NCBI GenBank assembly: GCA_029964075.1
Contig: CM057136.1
Span: forward strand, 8,184,001-8,248,000
Length of the DNA stretch: 64,000 bases
DNA from: Patiria pectinifera
Lineage: Eukaryota > Echinodermata > Asteroidea > Valvatida > Asterinidae
Direction: 5' to 3'
The position numbers were made by a program, and so were the translations under genes. Below, piece after piece: positions 1-11,546 of this stretch. The stretch's first letter is position 1; each line of letters opens with the position of its first letter. Under the pieces are notes generated by a model. That model saw only the letters and a list, made by a program, of their open reading frames with translations. It made no database searches and was not told the origin of the DNA.

Positions 1-461
1 CAGTCATACCCTATATGGGATTCATACCTGTACTCGCCAAACCTTTTAAGATAGCTTTTGAATAATGATGCGAGCAGCCTTCATGTACATAATGGCGCAG
101 TCTGGTTTTTCATGCGAAACAAACTCATAACATTAATGATTACTTCTGTGCCCCATTAGGTGAAAAGCACCCCCATTCAATTAGTCAAACAGGCGGTTTA
201 CAGGCAGGCCTGGTCTACAATGCAATTTTTGTGCGTTCCACAAAGACACCGACAGAACCTTTACTACCTGATGACCTCGATAACGAGCAACGTGATAGTT
301 GTCTTGGACTTGGAGGACAGTATCATTTAGTTTTGGTTCGTGAGCGGCCGGCAGTACCACGCGCCTCAACTAGCTCTGTCGTTATTCATTTAGCGCTGGT
401 TATTCTGTGCAACTTTGGATACTGATCAAGCTGTTGGAGCAAAAAGCATGTCAGCTTACCA
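1..461. other. Upstream region of discoidin-domain gene
   Basis: No coding exon or repeat is recognised here. It precedes the first coding exon and should contain the promoter and 5' UTR of the secreted discoidin gene, but no clear TATA box is visible. A tiny upstream reading frame (ATG at 448, stop at 462-465) overlaps the chosen start codon, which could damp translation if the transcript begins upstream of it. Confidence 0.3.
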
Positions 462-519
462 ATGACAGCCATGTTGTCTACGTATTTGGCCCTTGCAACC
501 CTTCTGGCTGCAGCTTACG
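462..519 (+). CDS. Discoidin gene exon 1 (signal peptide)
   Basis: The exon encodes MTAMLSTYLALATLLAAAY and ends in phase 1 at a strong donor (GTGAGT at 520). The ATG at 462 is chosen because it gives an uninterrupted signal peptide; a second ATG at 471 would shorten it by three residues and is also possible. The reading frame and phase fit exon 2 exactly. The link across a 6.6-kb intron is inferred from phase and from the need for a secretion signal. Confidence 0.7.
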
Positions 520-3500
520 GTGAGTTCCTACATGTATTACTTTATTTTATACATGATAGCTTAGCTTACTAAAGCGAATGAATCAGAGGGGTTTTGAATG
601 GAAATTTTGAAAAGCTGAGTATGTACTGCTTCGTGGTTAATGAAACTTTGGATGATTGGTAACATGGTCGCACTTAATAATCGGTATCAATTTTCAAGAA
701 AATGGTCTGGTAGACGGTGTGTGATTGATACAAGGTTGGGGTGGGGGGGATTCCATCCCAGTTAATCGTGCTGATGACAGATCTCATACAGCTAAAACAG
801 AAATGACTGTTTATTCCAAGATGCCGAAAAAAGCATTTGGTCCTCAAACGTCATTTGCACACATATAGTTCCCATTCCGGTCCTTATTTTTTAAACACAT
901 ACTTGAGGTTATTTTACGGTCTTCATTGAAGGCAGTAAGTTCAGGGGTGAATGGATTCTACAAAATAAGTCTGACAGGTTCTCGCAGGTTTTTTTTTTTC
1001 ATGTGCAGTGGAAACAGCATCCTGTGCTGTTTATTTTGAAATGTCGCTCTGTTTGACATTGTTGTATGCAGATAATTACCAGGAATTGTTTTTTTCGAGT
1101 ATTCTTTTTCATTGTGAAGGATATTTAAAAAAAACACACATAAGGCCAAAAAAAAAAGTCTCCGGTTTCTGGTATGGAGCTTGTCCAAAAAGTGGTGCGG
1201 CGACGCGGCTTTGTTTTTTTTTTTTACCTGATTTTTTTTGCTTCAAATGTCGGCTGATGATTGCAAATGGTACCCGACTAAACTTAGTGCAAATATATGG
1301 GAGTCCAGAGAGGCCACATAAAGCTTATTCTCGACCATAACCCAATCCAAAAACACGTTAAAATTGTGCAGCAGCAGGATTCCAGTCAAACCAGTGAGTT
1401 TGGCGGTTTTGAGACATCATCTTTCATTGAAAAAAAAACGTTTTCATTTTGCCGACGCGCATGGCTACGGCGACGTGCGCGCATACCAGAAACCGGAGAC
1501 CTTTTTTTTTTGGCCTAAATAACAATAACAATAACAACGGATTCGCGTTTGTTTTTGTTACAAACGCAGTGTGATCGGGCAAGGAAATATTTCATTGTAC
1601 ATCGCCCAGTTAATTGTAAATATTTACATGACAGAAGAGAAAAAGAGTTACGATGTTCAACATTTTCTAGCGGCACCAATGGTTTTAATTGAAAACAAAC
1701 CATGCATCCTTTCTGTCACAGTCAGGGATGTAAATTCCACATTTCTAGGTCGGGCCAGCCGGTGAAGGATTATCAGCTTAATCCGCGGGGCCCAACTCCC
1801 CAAAACATTTCATTTGTATTACAGCTTTGCATAATGAGTGAACAAGTAAAATGTGCTGGCCCACGTAAATTGGGAAGCCACTCCCATGCCGATTCCTCTA
1901 TTAGCCCACGGATCCTGCACATGGATTTGCGACTCGCCAAACTCATGGTAAGACCGTGATAACGGCCCGTACTGGTGGGAATACCACGAATACCTGTCAA
2001 CAAAAACCCCTGCGCGCGGCGGCTTTCAGATTTGCAGGGCTCTGCGCCCGATCTGGTGTCGACGTCTGTTAAGCCAGCTAATTATATTTTTGAATATTCA
2101 TGATCCTACGTTTTTGGCTTTTATTATTGAACTCTGATAAAAGATAACTACATAACCATATTAGCACCGAGCACAACATCCTTAGCTTTTACATGAACTA
2201 TGACATGTCGCATTTGTTTTATCGGTCGGGACCACATCTCTCTAAAACTGTTTAATGCAAGCCTACTTAAAAACGAGATTTGGGTAAACGGTGTTCTCCT
2301 CGGAAAAGGTGTCACATTTGACGTTTATTTCCAGGGTAAATACTTCATCTATGACGACGAAAAACTGCTCCATAATAAATATGGAGATGAACACTGTTTA
2401 CTTGATATTTCTTCAAATTTTAAAATGTCTTATTGAAAGATGTGTAAATATAACTTAAAACACATGTGGCAATTCAAAGACCCTTTATTTGTACTTTTTA
2501 TCGACTTATCTTTCGGTGATACGATGTAAATAATATTTGCTACACACATAAACCAAACTCTTTTTTATCAAAACTCTGTCAAAGTTAGCCGAAAAGCGGC
2601 TGAGACAGTCACCATGCTCGCACGAGCCTGATATCACCGCAGAAAATGGCTGCCGCCGGATTTGTCTATACCTTAAAATTAAAAGAAAAACCTTAAAAAT
2701 AACATTAAAATACGCAAATTGTTGGTAATATCTTTTGAAAAAAAAGTCCAATGCATTGCCAGTCGTTCAAGTGAATCGGTAATCATTGACAATAGGCTAT
2801 TCAGCCGACGAAGCTTTTATCATCTTTTGCCTAACGAGCATGGCTATGCCGCTTAATTGATTCGCCAATCAATTAAGCATGACAGTCATTGTTTGGTTCA
2901 ATTAGACTGAGAGCTGGATAGTGTTTAAGCAAAATGTCGGGAACAAATCCCCTGATTGTCTTAAAGCATAGTATTATCAACCCTGATCACAGAATGGCCA
3001 TTCTTAAGTTTCGCTAGATCAGACTAAGGCCCATTGGCGGCATGCTAAATGGGGCCAATTTTACATTTAATCAAAATTTTGAGAACAAGAACGAAACATG
3101 ACTAATTGCCTTAAGTGCGGCGGGAAAAGCGAAGACGGGGGCGGGGCCTATCCCTCCCCCCATGTACATTTTGGCTCCTATTGTCGCAAAGCATTTGTTA
3201 AATCCTGCCAAGTTTCTTTGATAGTTGTTCTGATATCTTGCGGTTATTTTGACAACGAGTTTATAAAAAAAGCATAACTTTGTCACGAAATGTCCATTTA
3301 CCAACACAGGTGGGCCTAAATATTAACTTTTCCCATTGAAAAGTGCATGCGCATGAAAGCGTGCATGACAGAGCCGACTAACAGATCGAATTGAAACTGT
3401 TCAAATGTACTACAAAATTTAAATTGGGAAAATGAAACCAATTTTTATTGATGCCTTGGCACTAGTGGAAAATGAAAATATGACTTAAGAGTTCCTTTTG

Positions 3501-6500
3501 GTCAGACTAATTAACTTGAGAGCGGCGTAAACAGTGCGGAGGGGGCGGGGCCGCAACCCCCCTCCGTATACATTTTGGCTCCTATCGTCGCAATGCATTC
3601 ATTAAATTCTGCCAAGTTTCTCTGACAGTTGTTCTGATGTCTTGCGGTTATTTTGGCACCCAGTTTATGAAAATAGGGCATACCTTCGTAAATTTTTTTT
3701 TCAAATACCAAAACAAGTACAGGCTTAAATGTTAACTTTTGCATTACATGGTGCATGTATGACGTACATCGAAAGGCGCATGAGAGTGCCGACTCTAGAT
3801 AACTATGACAACAAAACATTTTAACAGGTTGAAATTTGAATTGAAACTTTACAGATGTTGATAGATGTTCCGGAGTCGTTTCATTAGAGATATCAGCTTC
3901 TGCTTAAAATAATGGGTAATTACGCGAAAGCACAGGTAGTAGGAGCTGGCGAATGAACGAAAATTATAAAGAAGACATCAGTTTTTCGGTTTGAAACTAA
4001 AGATTTAATTGAATCTGATGGGGCAGTGGGTGGGCTGACAGAGCTGTTTAGGTCAAAAATCGTAAAAAGTTGTGCACTAAAGCATAAAACTTCGTACGTT
4101 GGTTTTTCATACAATGAATGTAATGATCGGATGTGAGAAAATGTTTCATATTTGCCCTCTGGTGACTTACGAGAGGTCAATTAACGTTGCACACCCTGTT
4201 TATTGATATTTAAAGATGTATTATTCAAACTCTACTTTTCCAGAACCAATATCTAATCTTACGATATGAATTCTTACCAGGGAAAGTTCATAGCTGGTGA
4301 AGTTATGGGCGTCGCCAGGATTTTTTTCTAGAGGGTACAAGGCACATTCTCCCCCCCCCCCAAAAAATCCCTGTACTCTTCCAGCGTATTTTCGATTTAT
4401 CATTTTGAAGGTGGACAGGGACATTTGCCCCCCCCCCCCCTTACCAAGCCATTAAATTACCAGTAATGACTTCGCACCTTGAATTTTCTTTCCCTTTTCC
4501 CTTTTTTCCCTCTCCTTTTTTGGGGGGTTGCTTTTCCAGAGGGGGGGGGAGCAAGCGCCCCTAGCCCCTCCTCGTGACGCCCATGTGAGAGGTCAGCGGT
4601 CTTTGTATACCCGTTTTCCACCATTAATTTAAAGTGCCAAATTTACATGCCCCGAGTCTAAATAATGAAACAAATTAATTTTGACTATCGTTCTACAGGA
4701 TCTCATGAATTCAAACATAAAGACGATTTTTGTCATTTAGAGCGCAATTAAACAAATTAAGAAAAACCCATACAGGTTGGTTGAGAATCTAAAAAATAAA
4801 ATATTAGTACATTGCACATACCTGTAGATTTGTCTGCCTCAAATCTTTGAAAAAATTTAAAAAGCTGCTCACAGAGAATACTTATTTAGATAACTGGTAA
4901 AAGTTAACACGGGCTGTTTTGTTTTTAATCAAAATGCGAGTAATAATCTTGCACAGATTTGTGGTGGTTCCAATTATAAAAGGATTATTAAAAAGCTGTT
5001 CACAGAGCAAAAGATTCTACTTGTTCAGCAAGCTGATGAAATAGGGTATTGGGCTGTTTTGGAATCGTGATGTCCTGGTGCGTAAGTGGGGAAAATGATG
5101 TGCATTACGCAGGTTGCGGTCGTGAGACTCCCGTCTGGTAGGAGGGAGAAGATCATTTGTACGTTTTGAATTGGCAAGTCCTTCGGCAAAGCTGAGACAA
5201 TGATTCTCCCTCCTATCAGCAACAGATTCAAGCCCGCAGAACTGCATTGCATCCGCATTCGAAGTATAGCGCTGTGCCAAAATGGTTCTGCATGCACGTT
5301 TTTGTAGGTGCTCCAGAGTCATCTTCTGGGCAGCAGTAATTGAGGAAGACCAAGTAACATCAGCATATTCAACAGCAGGCCTCACATAACTTGTATAAAT
5401 TGATATGAGCTCATCATCATTAAATCCAAACCTCAAGCAGGCGGAGCATATACAGTTTTTGATTGGCTTTCCTAGAAATTTCATTGATATTTTTCTCCCA
5501 TCGGAGGTCACTCTGTAGCCAGACTCCTCGGACCTTTGCCTCAGATACAAAGTTCAGAGAGACTCCCGCAATGCTCAACTCGGCATGTGGTGGGGGTTTA
5601 GTTTTGTAACATGTTTGGATGGCTTGACACTTGGAGGGATTCACGCTGAGTTTGTTGGAGTTGGTCCATTCAGTAAATTCATCAAGAACTACCTGCAGCC
5701 CACTAGGTTGGAAACAGGAACGATTTTCAGCAAGTGTCAAGTCATCCACATATTTCCAGCACTTAATCTTTTCACCCAGATCATGAGCAGCGTCGTTAAT
5801 AACGACCTGGAAACCAATGGGGCCGAGTTTAGTTCCTTGAGGGAGAGCTCCACTGAGAACCTCGTACTCTGAGAGTGCTTGGTTGTATCGTACACATCGG
5901 GCGCGGTTGCTGACAAAGTCACACAACCAAGGGACGATGGATCTACGGACTCTCAAGCGGATACATTTCTCAATGAGGATGGTATGATCAATCATATCGA
6001 ACGCTTTGGAGAAATCCGTCAGAACCACCGTCCCAATGTTGCCGACCTTGTCAGCACCTTGATGGAGTGAATGGAGGAGACTAACTAAATAATGGGAGGT
6101 CGAAATGCCTTTGACATTGCCAAATTGCTGAGGGTCAATTTTGTCTTGAATATCATCCAAAACTCAGTTTGTTACAAAACCCTCCCCTATCTTTGCAAAG
6201 CAGTCAGTCAAAGAAACTGGCCTGAGTTTATCAGCCGTGGGGGGCTTCGTTTCCGGTATTGGCACTACTATGACCTTTTTCATTGCTTAGGCACCACGCC
6301 CTCTTTGTACGAGCAATTCAACACATCAGTTAAAGGTGAACTCAACTCATAGGCAAATTCTTTAACAAGCTTGGGAGAAATTCCATCGGGACCAGTTGTA
6401 TAACAGCTGTTATAAAGCTCAACTTGGTGTTTTGTCGAAGTGTATTAAACATTGATTTTCTTGGAATGTTTCATGCAATACAGACAAATATAAACACACA

Positions 6501-9500
6501 CAATATTACGACATACGAAAAGTTTTTACAAACGGTCCTCTTTCTTTCAGCTTTTGAAAATGATATATGCCTTGTTCGTCTGTTCGAAAAGTTTCTTGCT
6601 GTACTTCTTGCATTAGTAACGGGGGCGGGGGGGGGGGGCATGGGGGATGAGGGTCACTACGTACCCCAATCCTACAGCAAATGAGTGTCTGGTTTTTCTG
6701 TTCCCCCGGCTGTGAGATGGTCAAAATAACCCGGCCCCTTTCGGGTTAAGGACCCCGATTTGGGGGCATTCTAGATGTTCTGTGGTGCGATCTGAGAAAT
6801 TGTTTGACCACTTTGACCATCTTTTTTTGAGGAGAAGGTGGTGGTGTACGCAGTGCCTGTCTTTTTTGCGACGTCACTTAAACAATCACAAACATGTTTT
6901 TTTTGCGGGGGGGGGGGAGGGGGTGCCCCCCCCCTGGATCCACCCTTGGACAGAGGTCTCTGATCGTTTTTTTTTTATCCATGTCTTGACGCGACAAACA
7001 TGAATTACCAAAGACCCGACAGAGAGAGCACCCACTGATTGGTCAAAGTCTAGAGGTGAAGGTGCGCTTGTCTTGACTAATTAATCAGCGAATCTGTTCA
7101 TATGTAATAGACCATATAGACTACCCCTCCGTTGTACAGTTTTGTATTTATGGTCCATTCTCAGTGTACCTAGGTAACGCAGACGGCGAGGTTAGGTCGT
7201 GTAATTATTACGGGCGTCCACCCAAGCCTGTGCCAGGTGAGCGCTGGATGAAGACGGCACTGCGAGAGGCGTACCATCGATGCAATCAGCAGAATTACAT
7301 TGGCCCTACAGGTAAATCATGATAGACTCTGTGCATGAAAAGTAGGTGGCGTTTCGTCACCACACACACCACAAGGTGACTGACTTACTTAGTAACTGAC
7401 TGACTGACTGACTCCCCGAGTGAGTGACTGATGACAGATTGGGTGACTGACTGAGTGAGTGAGTGACTGACAGACTGGATGACTGAGTGAGTGAGTGAGT
7501 GAGTGAGTGACTGACTGACAGACGTGGTGACTGACTGAGTAACTGACTGAGTGAGTGAGTAACTGGCATTCTGGGTGGGTGAGTGAGTGGCTGACAGACT
7601 GGGTGGCTGACTGAGTGAGTGAGTGGCTGGCTGACTGACTGACTGACATACTGGGTGACAGACTGTGTGACTGACTGGGTGACAGACTGGGTGGCTGACT
7701 GGGTGACAGACTGGGTGGCTGACTGAGAGACTGTCTAACTGAGTGAGTGGCTGAGAGACTGGGTGACAGACTGTGTGACTGACTCGGTGACTAGCTGGGT
7801 AACTGGCGAAGAGAGTGAGCATAAACTGAGCGACTGCCAATTACTGACCGACCGACTCCCCGACTGACTGAATGACTCCCCGACTGACTGACTCCCCAGA
7901 CTGAATGAATGAATGAATGAATGAATGAACGATCGAGTGACGGACCGACCGACTGATGGACTGACTGACTGACCTGTGATTTTCTTTTTTTAACCTCCAT
8001 GACTTTGTAACAGGTTGCTGCAATGGGAAGCCACTCGGTATGAAGGATGGCTCTATCCCAGTTAGTAGCATCACGGAATTGAGGCATCGCAACAATAATT
8101 GGAATTGGAAGGCAGCCTACGCGCGACTAGGTATGGCATTTTCTTAAGGAGTTGAACATTGGTTTAATGGACCACCTGCATAGAGCCACTTATTGAGGCT
8201 TAATATGGAAATCTATGCAATGGAATGGAAGTACAAGCTCTCATCTCTCTCTTACCACACACATTCCCCAATTTATTTATCCTATTATTATAATCGGGTA
8301 ATAGCACATTTGTAAGGGTTTCATCGTCGCCCTACAACTTGAAAAAACAATCACTCTTTTTAGTTCTCACGCAACGAAAGAGAACCCCACAGTAAAATGC
8401 AAGTTTTCTTATTGTCTATGAAGCCGATTTTCTCACACCTTAAATGGACATGCAAATGGTACAAGAGCTGTGAACATATCGAACACTCACTTGCAAAATT
8501 AAGCCCTTTTCCAAATGTATCATTTGTGTTATTTTTGTTGTTCATAGCTGCATCACTTCAAATCTGAGGTACTAGGTAAACCATTGGTGGATTCCGATTG
8601 AATGGGCCTACAAACAATATAACGACCATTAAAACTCCTTGATACGATCATGCTTTTATATGTTTTGAAATATCAGTCTTGTTTTTTAAGTACAGGTATA
8701 TTATTCAAAGGTATTTGTATAAACAAATAAACAAAATAAATTGATCCTTTATTCAGATGGAAGCAGCTGCTGGGGGTTTAAGCCGTCCAATGGGTACAGC
8801 TGGATACAGGTCGACCTCGGTGCCATGTACAGTGTTTCCAGTCTGATCACTAAAGGTCATTGGGGTCACTGGGTGCTTGAATATCAAGTCTCATACAGCT
8901 TCGATGGGGATAATTGGCGTAATGTGACCGAGGCAAGCGGGACAACCAAGACATCGCCTGAACAGGTGGAAGCCCCTAAGAAGGTATTTCAGAGCTAGTT
9001 TTTATTTCACAATGTCACAGCTGAGAACCGTTGCGGTGGGGTAGTCCTCAACGTTTGCATGTATGTTCTTTACAAGGACCAGATTCGAACCAGCCAATCG
9101 ATCCCGTTAGCTCGGTGGTCGAGTGGTAAGACATCTGCACTAGAAGGCAGGAGGTCGTGGGTTCGAGTCCAACCCGAGTGATTTTTTTCCCAAACATTCA
9201 CTCGGGAGGTAACACAATGAGTATACAGTGTTTATACGTCGGTGACGGGCAAAACCTAATTTGCTTTACAAAGTTGTTCTGTCAATCTTGAAAAGCGCAT
9301 TCCTATCGGTTCACAAAAAAGTTGAACATTTATTCGAGACCTTAAATATTCAGCGGGAGAGACACCCCCTGCCTAAAAACATATGTCTTTGAAATTATAA
9401 TTCCTTGTTATCGTCGACAGGCTACATTTACAAATGTCCATTTAATATTTGTTTGCAGTTCGCAGGAAACATCAACGGGAGGTCCCATGTAACCACTCAG

Positions 9501-9602
9501 TTCCCGATAGCCGTACGCACCCGATTCCTGCGGATTCAACCCACACGGTGCAACAGTTTCTGCTGCCTTCAGTTTGAAGTGCTGGGTTGCTCTGATATAT
9601 AA
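462..9602 (+). CDS. Secreted F5/8 type C (discoidin) domain protein, 5 coding exons
   Basis: Five exons (462-519, 7165-7311, 8014-8130, 8757-8983, 9459-9602) join into a 693-nt open frame encoding 230 residues. All introns are GT-AG and the phases match (1,1,1,0). Residues 1-19 form a signal peptide with a leucine/alanine core. Residues 20-68 are a short segment with two cysteines that I do not recognise. Residues about 70-228 form one discoidin domain: opening motif KPLGMKDGSI, core WIQVDLG, strand YQVSYSFDGDNW, and closing QFEVLGC. The first and last domain cysteines probably form the usual disulfide. Known members bind carbohydrate or phospholipid on cells; a secreted single-domain protein of this size could be a lectin or opsonin, which is inference. 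Intron 1 is 6.6 kb and full of transposon remains. No polyadenylation site was assigned with confidence. Confidence 0.85.
1141..1518. mobile_element. MITE with GGCC termini, TAA target duplication
   Basis: Inverted ends of about 37 bp run from GGCCAAAAAAAAAAGTCTCC at 1144 to its complement ending at 1515, and both continue through the shared segment CCGGTTTCTGGTATG. TAA flanks both sides (1141-1143 and 1516-1518). A 3-bp TAA duplication with GG-starting ends fits PIF/Harbinger-type non-autonomous elements. The 372-bp interior has no coding capacity. Confidence 0.65.
3020..3820. repeat. Degenerate tandem duplication (~400-bp unit)
   Basis: The segments about 3020-3400 and 3490-3820 align in direct orientation. 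They share the blocks ACATTTTGGCTCCTAT, TGCCAAGTTTCT and CTTGCGGTTATTTTG in the same order. I estimate roughly 75-80% identity by eye. Both contain a GGGGGCGGGGCC stretch. The origin is not recognised. Confidence 0.6.
4304..4585. mobile_element. Degenerate hAT-like MITE (ATGGGCGTC ends)
   Basis: The left end TATGGGCGTCGCCAGGA and the right end, read in reverse as CATGGGCGTCACGAGGA, form an imperfect inverted repeat of about 17 bp. The interior is rich in C and G homopolymers. The flanking 8-mers match at only about 5 of 8 positions, so the target duplication is decayed and the hAT assignment rests on the termini. Confidence 0.45.
5017..6420 (-). mobile_element. CR1/L2-like non-LTR retrotransposon fragment, decayed reverse transcriptase
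   Basis: Read on the minus strand, this is the palm and C-terminal part of a LINE reverse transcriptase. Visible in order are GPDGISPKLVKEFA (about 6400), a block ending LRPVSLTDCFAKI, then LTDFSKAFDMIDH, LPQGTKLGP, the catalytic KYVDDLTL (YVDD) and the thumb stretch SIYTSYVRPAVEYA. The piece 5' of about 6160 has in-frame stops, and a frameshift near 5420-5550 splits the C-terminal part into another frame. The N-terminal endonuclease is missing. It lies antisense inside intron 1 of the discoidin gene. The PQGTKLGP form of that motif is typical of CR1/L2/Jockey-group elements. It is inactive. Confidence 0.9.
6725..6948 (+). mobile_element. Truncated hAT-type MITE, same family as 14152-14466
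   Basis: It contains the family core TTCTGTGGTGCGATCTGAG followed by TGACCACTTTGACCAT, and ends in CTGGATCCACCCTTG at 6948, the terminus seen in the complete copy at 14152-14466. No matching left end is present, so the copy is truncated. It carries long G and C runs near the right end. Confidence 0.6.
7010..7115. repeat. Dispersed repeat E (copy 1)
   Basis: The segment around CTGATTGGTCAAAGTCTAGAG followed by AATCTGTTCATATG is shared with 12296-12400, where it reads CTGATTGGTCAGTTTCTCGAG and AATCTGTTTACGTATG. A neighbouring part of the family is at 11547-11700 and about 19700-19790. The family is not named. Confidence 0.4.
7165..7311 (+). CDS. Discoidin gene exon 2 (N-terminal Cys segment)
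   Basis: A phase-1 exon of 147 nt bounded by a TCTCAG acceptor and a GTAAAT donor. It encodes residues 20-68, with the cysteine motifs RSCNYYGRPP and HRCNQQ. This segment precedes the discoidin fold and I cannot assign it to a named domain. Confidence 0.75.
7375..7980. repeat. TGAC/TGAG microsatellite array in intron 2
   Basis: About 600 bp of interspersed 4-bp units (TGAC, TGAG, TGGG) and imperfect higher-order blocks such as GGGTGACAGACTG, ending in a run of GAAT units near 7905-7925. It generates long serine/histidine-rich shadow reading frames on the minus strand, which are not genes. Confidence 0.95.
8014..8130 (+). CDS. Discoidin gene exon 3 (start of F5/8C domain)
   Basis: A 117-nt phase-1 exon with acceptor TTTGTAACAG and donor GTATGG. 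It encodes residues 69-107, including the paired cysteines and the opening KPLGMKDGSI of the discoidin fold. The next part, WNWKAAYARL, ends the exon. Confidence 0.85.
8757..8983 (+). CDS. Discoidin gene exon 4 (F5/8C core)
   Basis: A 227-nt exon with acceptor TTTATTCAG and donor GTATTT. It encodes residues 108-183, containing GYSWIQVDLG, the SLITKG strand and the YSFDGDNW strand. It changes the frame from phase 1 to phase 0. Reading through the donor would stop after four codons. Confidence 0.88.
9070..9195 (+). repeat. tRNA-derived SINE or tRNA pseudogene in intron 4
   Basis: The A-box-like TGGTCGAGTGG (9116-9126) and the perfect B box GGTTCGAGTCC (9160-9170) lie at tRNA spacing. Acceptor GCTCGG pairs with CCGAGT. 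The anticodon stem TCTGC/GCAGG closes an 8-nt loop rather than 7, so this is unlikely to be a working tRNA. A T run follows at 9182-9188, as expected of a Pol III terminator. Confidence 0.6.
9459..9602 (+). CDS. Discoidin gene exon 5 (end of F5/8C domain, stop)
   Basis: A phase-0 terminal exon after acceptor TTTGTTTGCAG. It encodes residues 184-230, with TRFLRIQPTRC, the CC pair and the closing FEVLGC, then TAA at 9600-9602. A-rich sequence follows immediately. Confidence 0.88.
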   Translation, partial: FAGNINGRSHVTTQFPIAVRTRFLRIQPTRCNSFCCLQFEVLGCSDI

Positions 9603-9813
9603 AAAAAAGAAAAGAAAAAGAATGAACAGTTTCGTGCCACTTTCATTTTCTCAAACCCATGGGGACACAGCTCGTCAAACAAAAATTAAGTATCGTCGCC
9701 ATCATGCAAAACTATTACGGCCGGCTTGACGAGAGTGTAATTCATAGAACGTTCGAAAGATTAATAGTCGTGTACTATTTGTTGCGCGATTATCTGTTTG
9801 TTCAGCAGGTGGG

Positions 9814-10269
9814 CTAGCGGCGTAGCCAGGGTTCTTATCCTGGGGGACAAGGGTGGGGGTGTGGGGGAGGGGGCTTGCGGTTACAATAAAGGGGCGCTCA
9901 AAATGTTCACCTGTGCTGAAGAGTAGACAGGTTGTTTTCACCGGACACCCGAATTCCGTAAAGTCAAATAGTTTAGGAGAGGGGAAGGGGGGGTTGCTAG
10001 ACATTATCTTCCCTTGGGGGCGCTGTTCAAAGCCTATATCATGGTTGACGTGAGGCAATAACTACCGCTATTCGCTTTCCACGGACAGTAAAATAAACAG
10101 CCACTTGCGAAAAGAAAGGGTTTTGGTGAAAAATACGCACAAAATCGCGAAAAGATGGACTCCAGCTAATCATGGTAACTCATGCGGCAGTTCTTTTCTC
10201 CGGATGCTAAATTTCTGGGGGGGGGGCGAACTTTATCCGGGGTGCGCCTGCCCCCTAGCTACACCGCTG
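9814..10269. mobile_element. hAT-like MITE (AGCGGCGTAGC ends)
   Basis: The left end TAGCGGCGTAGCCAGG and the right end, in reverse CAGCGGTGTAGCTAGG, form a 16-bp imperfect inverted repeat. GC-rich homopolymers fill the interior. The 8-bp flanks do not match well, so the copy is old. It lies just 3' of the discoidin stop codon and could supply its 3' end. Confidence 0.5.
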
Positions 10270-11546
10270 ATGTGCAGGCTTCAAATTGTAGCAAAACGTA
10301 AACCAACAACAGTCTTAAACTTCATCTTTTATTAAACTATATGTGTAGGCCTAGACATAGTTATAGGTCAATGTCAAGGACAAATTTTAGTGTTCATGTT
10401 TAAAGAGGATGCTCTTAAGAAAACTGTTCTATTTTTTTCTCCACGAATTTTCATTTTTTTTTATATTTTTTTTAACGAAAAAAAATCCTACTTTAATCTC
10501 ATTTTAAGAGCTACAACCCTCCGAAAACGGGCTTTCATTTTGCGCACAAATGAACCGCGCTGTAAAGCAAAATCACTGCCTAGCAGCCAATAATTCGAAT
10601 TTTGTTTAAAAAATAATTCAATAACTTAACGTTGGTGGTTTCATTCTGTTCCATGTCTTATTCAGAAGTGAATATTTTTGTTTATTTCTAGGAAAACAGA
10701 CATTGCAAAAACAAATCTGTTTACGAGATGTAACTCGAAATAGCACAAGGAGCATATCTTTAATTTTACATTGCACATTGGTATTTAAGTAGTTAATTAA
10801 ATGCACCAGCGTTGGTATTTTTTTCCTGTTAGTGATTGCTTATTTACAGAAATTAATGAATAAATGTATATTATTAGCGACTTAGGACAGTGTGGACAAA
10901 AACATATGAACAAAAACATGTCGAAATATTTGATTCGAGACAATACCTTTCCGGAAAATGTTACGTTTCTCGCGTTCATTGACCTTTTCCTGGAAACCGC
11001 CTCTCTTGAATTAATTTGGTGGCCACGCGATGTCTTCTCGGGAAAACATTGCCATTGTCCTGTGTTAGCAAGCTTTAGATCGCTGACACCATCTGAACAC
11101 GAGGGCGCTGTTCAAAGCGGATGATATCAGACACTATTGGAGAATAGGTGGCGCTTTACGTTGTGCCTTATGCTGGAAATGTTTTGGACTTCGAAAATTA
11201 TTTTGGAATGTAACTGTCCGGTGGTGATTGTCACTATATTAAATATACAAGTATAGGCCGAGGTTCTCACTTCATCATGACAAATATCAAACTCGGTTAA
11301 ACAAAAACAGCTTCGACTGAAATTGGATGTCTTTTATAATGTTTTTTTGTTGTTGTCATTGGGCCATGACGTTGATTTAATTCCTAAATTTAGCAAAGCG
11401 TAAATGCTAAAAATGGGCAAGTTACCAGGGAGGAGGCAAGAGTTGCCGATTAGCCCCCCCCCCCCCCTTCCTCCAACACCAATATTCGTATTGCACCAAC
11501 ATATTTACCTGTTAGGTGAACGAAATTAGTGAAGAATCTATCTATG
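10270..11546. other. No gene recognised
   Basis: AT-rich sequence with poly-T stretches and a C run at 11451-11467. No coding exon, structural RNA or repeat boundary could be supported. Confidence 0.5.

Larger units (their letters stand above)
520..7164 (+). other. Intron 1 of discoidin gene, transposon-rich
   Basis: This 6.6-kb intron runs from GTGAGT to TCTCAG. It holds a TAA-flanked MITE (1144-1515), a degenerate tandem duplication (about 3000-3820), a hAT-like MITE (4304-4585), an antisense LINE fragment (about 5017-6420), and a truncated hAT-type MITE (about 6725-6948). The stretch 1520-3000 holds nothing I recognise. Confidence 0.65.

Noticed and set aside
7357-8095. Long serine/histidine-rich minus-strand frames (up to 151 codons)
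   Set aside because: Produced by the TGAC/TGAG microsatellite read in several frames. All frames give similar low-complexity peptides.
9109-9180. A functional tRNA gene
   Set aside because: The A and B boxes are good, but the anticodon loop has 8 nt and the acceptor stem is short, so a SINE or pseudogene fits better.
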